From contig NC_058045.1 of assembly GCF_020085105.1 (NCBI RefSeq), positions 12,161,833 through 12,225,832 on the forward strand: DNA of 64,000 nt. The letters are read 5' to 3'. Origin of the DNA: Siniperca chuatsi (Eukaryota; Chordata; Actinopteri; Centrarchiformes; Sinipercidae). A program made the position numbers and the translations under genes. The notes under the pieces are model-generated. The model was not told where the DNA came from, searched no databases, and saw nothing but the letters and a program-made list of their open reading frames with translations. This document shows positions 44,153-55,000 of the stretch, one piece after another (the first letter of the stretch is position 1; every line of letters begins with the position of its first letter).

Positions 44153-47100
44153 TCAGTGAAGACTCTTATTTAAATATTGCACAAACATGTTGGAAATGTG
44201 TCCAGTGTTCTCTGTTGGGTGCATCTTGGTGTAGCTGATGAACTGGCGCCGTAATTTTCTCAGCTCTGCCATGTTGATGCTTCTGGTGAGCTCAATGTTA
44301 AACATCAGGTTAAGGTCATTTGAGTACAAGTCTTTCTGTGCGCAAGCTGTTCTCACATGAAAAGAGAAAAAGTTTTCTACAGTACAGCTGAACACTGAGG
44401 AGGCGATAACTAACAGACCAAAGGTATGTGAAGGTCACAGTACCACATCTGAACCTTTAAGGAGAGCAACACAATGAAACAACACAAAGTACTGAATGTT
44501 TGACGTAATCTCAAATTTAAATAATGCAACTGTCATTAAAGGTTGACCAGCGCGTCAGTTTCTGCTTGGGCCAACATGTTCAAAGAGGAAAATCAAAGTG
44601 TTTGCTTCTGAGAATGTCGGACAGTGCAGCTGCCAATAAAAATCTACTAATCTATGCAATTTGGTTTCTCTCCTCCATACGTATCCCACAGTATGTTATT
44701 ACAGGCAAGACCTTTAACAGTGATTGGTTGCTGTGCCTTGCATTTAAGTTCTTTGATGGACATGCATTCATCCACCTTCCCCTTCTAACAAGTCATTTGA
44801 TATGGAGTACTTTGCCTCCTGCTGCTATGACTTTCCTTAGGAGATAGATGATGAAAATGAGTCATCACAACAGAGGTAATACAAATAACAGACAGACATT
44901 AGCTGTGAAAGATTACTGCCACCCGGACACCTTGTGACATCACATATGAAAACAGAACTATTAAAATCTGTTTAATGTGAAATGATTCTTCAAAACTGTG
45001 TTTTAAATAAAACATGAGGACATAGGATATGTAAAAAGGATATCTTTTCTGTAGCTCCTGGAACTGAAATGAGATCCCCAGGAACACTTGTCTTCTGTGC
45101 GTTAAAAATTGCCTGAAACATTTCAATTACTTTTATCAAAACACATTACATACAGAGGGTAATGTTTTTACTGAAAAATGCAGCTCCCCTGGTGCTTTGG
45201 TTTGTAGGGAGCTCAAGATCATTATTCAATGAGAATTAAATGGACCGATGACTCAAGATTAGAAAAGTACTTGTTCTTCTAATTATTCATTGCATTTACA
45301 GGGAATTTGTTTTAAAAAATGACAAGTGCAAAAATGAAAACATTACTGTCCATACAGACTTCAGAATGGAAGAAAATGCAATGTAGAACATACTATTTCA
45401 GGCACATCAATAGGTAGATATATAATTACAGGAAGCAACCATGAGGTCACCCGTTTACAGAGGGAGGACAAACTGGTGATTGTAATGCATTTGACCCAAA
45501 AACTTCTTACCAAGTGAAGCAGAAATCAAAACAATTACATTCTTCACTTGGCTGAGATATAAAGCACCGGAACATGTTGTCTACTGATCATACTGACAAA
45601 AAGATACCTAACACAATTATGACGCTCCTGTACGCGCCAACACATTAAGAGATTCTGACGTCAATGCTGACGTCATGTTTGGACAACATGACTGGTTTCT
45701 TGCCATTCCTCCTATCTGTCTTATAATAGAAATGCATTAAGCATTGGGAAAAAGCATCAATATATGCATCACATGTCGCAATAATAGAGCCTCATGGTAG
45801 TTCAGGCAGACATGGAAGTCACGTTCCACACACCCTCCAATCATGTATACAAGTAGACAAGAGTACATCTTGACATTCTGCAGTATTGATAAGAATCTTC
45901 CCAGCGGCAGGGCAGTGAATTTGGAACAAAGATTACCACATTTTTTAATTACATTTTTATATCGTATTTTTGGAAACACCTTAGCTCCTGTACTGTAATT
46001 ATTTGCCTACCTACTGACTATATTTGATGCTTTTTGTCTGCTAATTGCTATTCGCCAATAAGTTGCCACTGACTCTGTTCTCTTGATGTGCTATTGATGC
46101 CATGTTCACATCATTTGGGATGGATGGTAGACATTTGAAAGATTCCCATGTTTACAACCTGCAAGGGTTCACGTCATCAGATAACTCAAGATGGTTGAAT
46201 GATGGAATGATGAGTTGACTGCATCAGGGTTAAAAAATACTTGACAATATATCACTATATTTGGGTTTAATTACTGTGAACGGCGGACTTTGACTGGCGT
46301 GAGATGTCCATGTTCATTTGGTTTTCAGGCATTTCCGTATTATCATTATTAAAAGTGCCAAGCCAGATATAGCGACGTTTCCAGAGGTGTCTGAGCTTGC
46401 CAGTCATAAATACGTCTTGGACATTGACGTGAACACTATTTACAAGTTGGAAACTGGTAATTACGACAACTCTGATATAACATGAACATGGCATTAGTAC
46501 ACCTGCTAGTGGGCTATAAACACCTGCATTATCTTACTATGCACTGAAGAAAGTCTACGACTTGGCTTGAACTTCAATTTACAAATCACCTGTTCAACAG
46601 TGCAAACATTTCAATCCCAACTATTTTTCTGAATATGTCTCCTCAGTCCATTATTTTTACTTTTCAATGTGCAGGTCTCACTTTGGTGATCTTGAAATAT
46701 GACATAACTCCAAAGACAGACTGCTTCCAGCAAAATATCCCAGGAAGAAATCTGACTGACTGGCAAATGAACAGAAAATCCAAAAGAACATAAGATGACA
46801 TACCATTAACACATCTTGTGTGATCTTGTCCAACTCATACAAGAAGTTTGCAGATGACAATGGCTGCTGCAGAGAAAAAGAATATCTCTATTAACATTAG
46901 AGAGTCAAAAAGGCAGCATGACAGCACATACATCTACTGAATATTGTATGCGTGTAACATGTAGCATGTATGTCACTTACACTCTGTGTAGACTGGTTAG
47001 GTGGGGGTGCTTTTCTTTTGAAAAGTGCGTCAGAAATGGCTTCATATGGAAGTGTATCGTCTTTCAGGATGGTGAAGAGAGGACTGTCCCATCGGTTTCT

Positions 47101-49045
47101 GGAGTCTGGAGCTTCAAATCTAAGCACTAACGCATCAAGGCTACAAAAAATTACAAAAACAAAATTGGACGGAGGTCATTTTTGACAATAAAAAGGCATA
47201 AAAGGTATTTTTAAAGCCTATCCAAAAGGTAAAGACACCCCTTCCAGAGACTGACATGCACTTTTACTGTATGTATAGAGGCTTCTTACTCACATGTCCT
47301 GGGTGTACTGCTCAGCAGCATCTCTGTTGGTATTCCACGTTGAGCTCACTTCATCTGACGTCAGACAGTATACCTTCATCAAAAGAAAGCATGCAATTTT
47401 GACTTGTGAGATTAATATTTGGATAATAGTTTTTAGATATTAAAACTCCATTAGTTATTTCACTAGTATACTTACAAGGCAGTGTGGTGTCTGTGCGTGT
47501 TTGATGAGACAGAACAGTTCATAGCGGTAGCCTGTAGGGTATTTCAACTTTAAAAGGTGAAAGCATAAACAAATTATGTCTGCATAGCATACTATTGTTA
47601 GCAAGATTTACCTTTTATGTAATTTAATGAATCCAGAATTACAATGTCATCCTTGTTGACTTTCCTAAACAACAAATATATAAAAGGTTAAAAGGGCTGA
47701 GATGGTAGAACACTGATGAATCTAATCCAAAAACAGATCTGAAAAACCCACCTCTCTACTTCAGCTTTCAGAGATGCTCTGACATTTTTTTCCTTTTGGG
47801 AATCTGCAACATATCCAACAAGGTTAAATTACAGGAGTAAGCAAAATACTACCTTACTTACTTTCTAGTAATCCAGTCTTCTTTGTGACTGTCTATTTGT
47901 GGCAGTGATCTCAAACCACAGAAGTGGGTTTTTGTTTTTGCAACTAACAAATATTTCCATTTCCAATTAATCTGCTAATTATTTTCTTGATTAACTGTTT
48001 GATTTATAAAATTTAAGAAAATTGTGAAAAATGGCCTTCACAATTTCCCAGACCCAAGTTGACATATTGCTATTTTGCTTGACTGTCTAAAAAACTGTCC
48101 AAATACTGAAGATACTGAAAATTTCCTATCAGAGCGGACAAAGAAAAGCAGCCAATTTTGACATCTGAGGTTGGAACCTGTGTATTTCTTTTGCTTATTA
48201 AATTATCAAAATTGTTGGTGATAAATTCTTTTCTATCAATTAATTGATTATTCGACTAGTTTTAAGCTTTAATTGCTGAAAAGCTTAAAAACGTTTTAGC
48301 TGCTGATATCTGGAACTTCTTGGCGAGAAAATGATCTTGTAAACCAAATGTAATAATATCTAAGTGGTTTAAGTTATAGTAGTATTACCGGTATGTAAAA
48401 GAAGCGAAAACTATAGATTCTTCTGTAAAGAGAATATCGACTTACGTATGGAAAAGGCTACGGTTTGACAGGAAAACCTTTATCATACGACAGTGATGAC
48501 ACTCGCACGCCAAACTCCATTCAAAATACCATTAAATTAAGTTAATGCTGCCCAAACCCTCTATAAACACACATACTCCGTAGAACACGAATTAAATACT
48601 CCTATCAGATTTCAGCATACAGTATTTTCAGACACCTAACAACGCTACAGAAACAGGTCTATTTTAATAACAGGTTATCTTTTTTTAGCGAACTGGTTCC
48701 CCTCTTATTCATCACGTTTCTTCCCCAGTTAAGCTTCAGTTCACCGCGAAGGCGCTCATCCAGTAGATAATTGCGGTTTGATGGATAGCCAATAGGTTGA
48801 GGACTTTCCAACAGGACTCTGAATATTCACACAATATTAACAGATACAAACACGTAACAAATAACTGAATGGCGACATAGCTAGTTTAACTTGCCTGCGT
48901 AAACAGTGTTTTTCTCAACGCCCAGTGCTCCGTCTCCCACAATATGAACCTTTCGGTCAGTTTTCTGTTCAAAACACACCTTCAGTTCTTCTGCCCTTCG
49001 TGTTTTACCACTACAGGGGTAACCACACATCACTATCAGAGGCAT
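44153..49045 (-). CDS. kti12: KTI12 homologue, P-loop Elongator-associated protein
   Basis: Nine exons on the minus strand (48895-49045, 47752-47803, 47612-47664, 47476-47531, 47294-47373, 46981-47140, 46804-46866, 45044-45112, 44153-44296) join in phase to 275 residues. The start MPLIVMCGYPCSGKTRRAEEL holds the Walker A loop GYPCSGKT. Later parts match human KTI12: DDIVILDSLNYIKGYRYELF (Walker B-like), LRFEAPDSRNRWDSPLF, APPPNQSTQS, TSVPGDLISVPGAT, and MAELRKLRRQFISYTKMHP. The last residues are NMFVQYLNKSLH. KTI12 proteins bind ATP and tRNA and support Elongator in wobble-uridine modification. Two introns have unusual ends: intron 1 is GC-AG and intron 8 is AT-AC. The protein lacks the long central insertion of human KTI12 (354 residues). 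A fish-type repeat lies in intron 1. Confidence 0.94.
47930..48280. repeat. Diverged teleost interspersed repeat in kti12 intron 1
   Basis: Phrases such as AAAAATGGCCTTCACAATTTCCCAGA, TTGACATCTGAGG and the end ATCAATTAATTGATTATTCGACTAG recall a common fish repeat that ends in a short AATCGATTAATCG-like tail. It is non-coding, and the borders are approximate. Confidence 0.5.
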
Positions 49046-49271
49046 AACTCCCGTGTTATCAAATAAACTAGCCTAAAATTTGATAAAAAGCATGTTGCCA
49101 CTTTCACCCGGATATGGTTACTACAACCATTTTTACGACGATCAACAGGGGGCGCCACAAAGCTAACAATTTACTGATTTGGCCTTTCTTCCATATCAAT
49201 TAGTAATATTTTAACTATTATGTGAAAATACTTTAAAAAGGGCTGACAACTGATCTGGCTTTCAGTACTGG

Positions 49272-49277
49272 TTTATT
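49272..49277 (-). terminator. Candidate polyadenylation signal of nmb
   Basis: TTTATT in the plus text reads AATAAA on the nmb strand, about 225 bp past the proposed stop codon and about 230 bp before the kti12 start. Confidence 0.5.
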
Positions 49278-49499
49278 AACAGGTGGCACTACAGAAATAT
49301 TACGTTCAAATAACAGGACCCCAAAACAAAGCAGTGCAGATTGACATCATATACAATGTAACATCACATTAAAAAACAACAACATAAACATTTAAATTAG
49401 AGCTAATTTTTCACAAGAATATTTTATAAGCCTCCTCTCCATCAGTAGTATTTCATATTGTTACAGTAATGGTGTAACAACTGTTGGTTGAAATGTTCC

Positions 49500-50051
49500 T
49501 CAAGCAGGATCACCGCCTCCTCTAAATGGATGGAAAAAATAATCAGTTGTACAGTTAATATAATAATACAACTAATATTACTACTAATAATACACTTACA
49601 TGTCCAATGCCTGTTTCCGTTGTGTTTGTTGGCTAGTTTTCAACATCTGAATGAGCAGTGCCTGCAGGTCTTCCACGCGGTACAGAGGACTAACAGCTCT
49701 GACTTCAGTGGGAACATTTACATCTTCACAGGCAGACTCCATAAAGGAACTGTCCACAACACTTTTCTTTCCCATGAAATGCCCTTAATAAATACAAAAT
49801 ACAACAATATAACCTGTCAAAATATATATATATTTTAAATAGCACAAGAATATGAAATCATTTGCCAGAATAGTGTTATTTCTCTCACCTGTTGCCCACA
49901 GATTCCCCCTTGGATTCACCTTGATCTTTGAAACTTTATTTCTCAGCTCAGTTAAATCAAGAGTCATTGAAGATGTCATGGCAATGTATGAGATAAGGAT
50001 GAAAGAAGACAGGAATCCTGCTCTGCAGATTTTTGTCAAAGTGCCTTTCAT
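49500..50051 (-). CDS. nmb: Neuromedin B precursor
   Basis: Three coding exons on the minus strand: 49889-50051, 49600-49783 and 49500-49521. The first encodes a signal peptide (MKGTLTKICRAGFLSSFILISYIA) and LDLTELRNKVSKIKVNPRG, then the start of the peptide. The second completes GNLWATGHFM, the same ten residues as mammalian neuromedin B, followed by GKK (amidation donor and dibasic cleavage). This gives an amidated, bombesin-like neuropeptide acting on the NMB receptor. The intron falls inside the hormone, between ATG and HFM. The C-terminal extension (AVSPLYRVEDLQALLIQML) is amphipathic, as in other NMB precursors. The last exon is short (IGGGDPA) and is the least secure part. In human, NMB also lies near ZNF592. 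Confidence 0.9.
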
Positions 50052-50360
50052 TCCGCAAAGGTGTTCTATGCACTTTGGTGCCGGTTAATTAAAATCTCTG
50101 CTCTTCTGTTACTTTGGGGACAGGCAGTTATACTGAGATAGGATGGGCTTAATATTCTTATGGTATGAAGTCATCCGTCTGTGGTTGGTTTCTTATTGGA
50201 TGAATGATGCACATTAGAGTGCCTTGTGCCATTCTGACTTGCTATGACGATTACATGACCTTAATAATCACATCCAAATACCATTAACTATTTCCTCCCC
50301 CGCATCCAGTACTTTAACACGAGACAAAAGACAAAGCAGATATATGTTTATATGCACCAA

Positions 50361-50366
50361 TTTATT
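50361..50366 (-). terminator. Candidate polyadenylation signal of znf592
   Basis: TTTATT in the plus text is AATAAA on the znf592 strand, about 1.73 kb beyond the stop codon. The interval 50370-52099 has no other gene, so a long 3' UTR is the simplest reading. It would end only about 310 bp before the nmb start codon. Confidence 0.45.
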
Positions 50367-52099
50367 TGTAAGTACTTTACGTGAACATTACAGCAAGGCA
50401 CACGGGCCACTGCATGCTGAATAGATGTAATGGCTTAAGAAATGCTGTGAATCCAGGGTTCACTGGCTACTGTATGTACACAGGTTACTTTCCTTTACAA
50501 GTCCTCACTGTACACAGTATGAAAAGTACAAATATCTTTCAATGAGCAGTACAAAAGAACAAGTCATTCTTTTCAGCCTCTGCAGTTTAATGGCTGCAGC
50601 GTGGTGATTTAAGGACTTAACATAACAGAGAAATAAAGAGCTCATATAGCACTTACATAGAAAAGTTCACTTGCCAAATCAAGTCAATATGACCACATAG
50701 CCTTAATTTCATTCCCAAAATAATTTATAAAATTTAATATTGTGGAATAATACACATTCTATAACTAATCTTTACATTGCACTGAGATTACCTGCGACAC
50801 CTCAAAGCCTTTCGTCGTTTAACAATCACTGCCATTAACCATGGAGGTAGGAACTGTCATGTATTCAATACAAAACAATAAGTGCTGCTTCACAAATCAG
50901 GACCTGCGAACAAGAAGCACCCACCATTATGAGCACTGATCTAAGAAATGTCTGTCCTCTGAAGTCCTCATGGATTTAACAAATTCCTCAGATCCTACTA
51001 GTATTATTATTATGAGCAACTTCATGTTAAGAGGTCCTGACTTACAAAACATTATCTCCGATATGCAGCCAAACTTCACTTTCACACCTGCTCTGGATTA
51101 TCCAAAACAATGTACCCTGATTTGACATAACGCTGACTGTTCACTTGCCTGAAAAATACACTTCTGGCAATTTGAGGTATTTTCATTACTGCTGCACCAC
51201 ACATCTAATACCTCTCCATGCTTCCCCTGAACACTCAAAGAAAAAAGAAAGACAAATCTTTTCTTTTTTTTTTTTTTAAAAGGCACATGCACCCACAAAT
51301 CAAACACGTTCAATAAACAAAAACAAAAGCATTTCAGAGTGCTTAGATAGTCAAAAGAAAGTCTTGTTCTTAAGTGTAGCCTAACTTTAATAGACGTTAC
51401 TTAGCAAGACAACTCGCCTGAATTTGATCTCACAGGATAGTTTTTCAGATAACTGTTTACCAAGAACGCAGAAATACGGCTTTTAAATGAATATTGAATT
51501 ATACTATGTTTTGTAAAAAATGCTCAATCAAATTCTAGCTTTGTACTGCAAATTAATTGCAACACAGCCATGTCATACAAACTGCAACCTGAATCCCATT
51601 CAGGTAAAAGTGTGTGGCATTAAATACTTCACACAAAATCCTAGCAATTAAATTTACAGTTGATTACAAAGGTGAAAATCCACCCCTTCACTGTTACATC
51701 AATCAAATCAGACCTAAGAACTAACAGAAATTCCTGAGTCTCCTGTCAGGGTGGATGGAACATTTGAAAAAAAAAATAATAATAAAGACATAGAAAGAAT
51801 GCAGTTATGTCTGAAAGGCAAGACGAATATACTACCAACATGCAAAGTTAAATAAAAACAATTGAAAAATGGATATTAATTTGTCCTCACTAATGGAAAA
51901 TACTGCTCTTTACTAAATGTTGAGGATCTGCTTGAATATACTGCGCAATCTCTGAATAACTTGAAAGAAATTTCAAAATTACAAAGGCCTAAACACTTTG
52001 TACCACCTCCATGCAGAACATCGAACATCCCTTGTTACTTTCACATGAAAACTGAAGATAATCAAGCAGCTTTAAAAAGAGGTATTGAGGTGGCTGTCA

Positions 52100-55000
52100 C
52101 TACCGTAGAGAGACTGCTTGTGTCTGAGAGTGAGTGCTCAGTTTTAAATTACAGTCGGTGGTCTTGTCACTCTGCTCCAGTAACAAGTCATTCACCTCAT
52201 CAGTATCTGCTGATCTAACTGGCTGATTATCCTGCTCCTTCTCCCTAACCTCTGCCTCCTCCTCCTCCTCCTCCTCCTCTTCTTCTTCTTCTTCTTCTTT
52301 CCCCTCTTCCTCAGGATCTTTGACTTTGTGTACAATGAAAAGATGTCTGTTGAGAGACAGCACAGATGTGAAACACAGGCCACAGCGAAGGCACTGAGGA
52401 GTGTTTTCATCAGTTTTATGCTGTGGTATGTGCTGCTGGAAATGTGTACTGCTGTCTGTAATGAAACCACACTTTGAACAGCGAAACTGAGTTTTCTGGC
52501 GCTTCGCTGAAGGAGCCTCGAGACTGAAAGTGCAATCCCGCCCCCTCTCCTGTGTGTCCACGGCAGGTCTTTCTGATACAAGCCCCTGCAAAACACAGAA
52601 GTTACACACTTTAAAATGATGACTAGTAAGGTTCATAACATTTGCATTGGTGCCTGAAGTTATTATTTTGTGGTTTGTGTTAAAAAATAATAAATAACTA
52701 CCTTGCCCAAAGCCTTTTTTGATTCCTGGATGGCTGTTTTCGGCATTTGGCCGAGATCAGGATTTTTGATTCCATGCATTAGACTGATGTGATTCTTCAA
52801 CATCACACTCGTTGTGAATATTGTCTTGGAATCCATGCAATACCTCAAGTGTAAAAATAAAAAATAAAAAAAAGGAATGGAAGTGGAATTAAATTATTTC
52901 CTGGTTAATTTGATAAAACACTCAACTGTGACAACTTTGACTTGTTAATTTTCAAACATAAAAATCTTACCAACAAGTGTAAATTTTCTTTTTTCCATCA
53001 TGGTCATTGCGAATATGTCTTCTCAAAATGGTTGTAGAGTTGAAAGACTGCTCACAATGTCTACATGGATACTTTTTCACTGACTGTTGAAAAAAAAGTA
53101 TGGCGATATGAGCTTGACAAATAGCAGTAAAGGTATCTTCCAACTTTTATTGTACTTGTTAACTTGAGTTATGAGGTAATCATGAACGTCTAATGAGTTC
53201 ATTATCTATACACAAGTAACCATTAAGAAATTATTATAAATGTGCCACACTCATCTACAAAAGGGTAGTTTTAATCTGTATTACTAGGTCACCTAAAAAC
53301 CAAATAAAAATCTAGATGACCAAATTGAAACAGTCATGCTACATGACATCATGTCATGTAGCTGACAGTTAGCAACAGGGCAACACTTTAGCAAAACCCG
53401 TTTGGCTATAAACTGAAATTCACACCAGAATCAAGACATAAGCAGTTTCAATTATTTTTCTTCTGCTGACGTAACTGATACGCTTCTATTTTATTCAATA
53501 CATGTGTAACAGTTCGGGTTCCACTCACGCTGTAATATATACGCTATAAAGTGTATTTTTAAGCTAGTGTACTCTATTATAAGTGAGCCAAGATGTTAAT
53601 CTCTATAAACAGATATCTGCATATGAATGCAGAATCTGTAGGCAAGGGACAGGATTTTGGTATCAGCATTCTGGTTTCCGTTTGTAGTGAGTGAGTGTTG
53701 GTTGCATGCAGGTAAACAGTCCGTGTGGAGAGCAAAAGAGGCGGAACGCATTGGCCCAAATGTATTCTTGGAACCCATCGACTATCGTCTGGCGACGATT
53801 TAGCTTTTTATCAATCTCGGAACCCTAGAGATTAGATTTTTATTTTTTATTCATCTGCATTCAAATTGTCGTCAGACGATAGCTGATGGGTTCCGAGATT
53901 GCTAATCGGACTGTAAACAATGACCGGCGCACGGAAGAGGAAGTCTTGGCCTGGATATCCATTATCCGGATATCTGCTGGCTACACTGGAAACCACGAAA
54001 TATTGGTTGTTGCCCCCAGAGGCTAAATCGTCATCAGACGATCATAGCCAATGGGTTCCGAGATGCCAAGATATTAACTAAAAAACAAATGCATATCATG
54101 TCATTCGTGTTTTGGTTGAACACATACATATTCCAGCATGAGGAATTCATAATCACCTTTCCGTGTTTGGTCTTCACATGAGAAACATAGGAGTCTCGTT
54201 CAGGGAACCATTGGAGACAAACCCCACATGTCCAGCCGGTGGGCTTCATGCGGGGTCCGCTGTCCTGCTCAGCCTTTTTTCTGGGACTGTCTGTGTGTTT
54301 AACTGGGCTGTGACTCTTCTGTTGCTGGACGGAATGAGCACCCTTGTACCAGTCAGTATTGTCTGTTTGTTTACTGCTCCTCTCTGTCTCTGCTGTCATG
54401 TTTCCTACATGAACATCCTGCAAAACAGGAAATACATGGCAAAAATCACAAGAGGTGACAAATATCAGACCTATCCTCTCCTCCACGTTAATGATGATGT
54501 CCAATATTCATCATTTATTAGACAATATTTGACTACTTATTTGCCAGTGCCATTTAAAAGAGTCTGCATCATGTGCATGATTTGTAGATTAAACAATGTG
54601 ACAAAAGCCAACATAACACAGCAACAGCTAAGCTTTGCTGGCAAATTTAATAATGCTCCCAAAAATCTCAGGTTAAATTTCACTTTTTGCAGTTTTAACA
54701 TGCAATTTTCATGGGAATAATGGAAATCAGTAGCCAGTTGCTATTTGCTGTCAAGTTTCAAGTATCAAATAGGTAACCAAGTACGTGGATAAACATAAAC
54801 TCTAAACACACAATGAAATCCAACCCACAAATACATGCCAAATAGATCCCTTGCAGGTAGCTTATTTTAAACTGACAAATATACACAGAATCTATTAATA
54901 ATTCATTTATTTAAAAAATACAATCAGAGCTAACCTTGAAGTGCTGCATTAACAGCTGCTTTTGTGAAAAGACCGAGTTGCATTCTGGACACTTGAATAC

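Noticed and set aside
44197-44395. Alternative start of the last kti12 exon after GCGCACAG (giving KDLYSNDLNLMFN before IELTR).
   Set aside because: It would insert 13 residues not found in KTI12 proteins and needs a GT donor that exon 8 lacks. The AT-AC pairing gives a gap-free join and explains the CCTTAAC branch site.
52192-52596. Minus-strand frame with long Lys/Arg runs overlapping the last znf592 exon.
   Set aside because: It is the +1 shadow of the acidic Glu repeat of ZNF592, whose own frame is conserved and joins upstream exons in phase.
54163-54720. Plus-strand frame of 185 codons opposite a znf592 exon.
   Set aside because: Antisense to conserved zinc-finger coding sequence, and it resembles no known protein.
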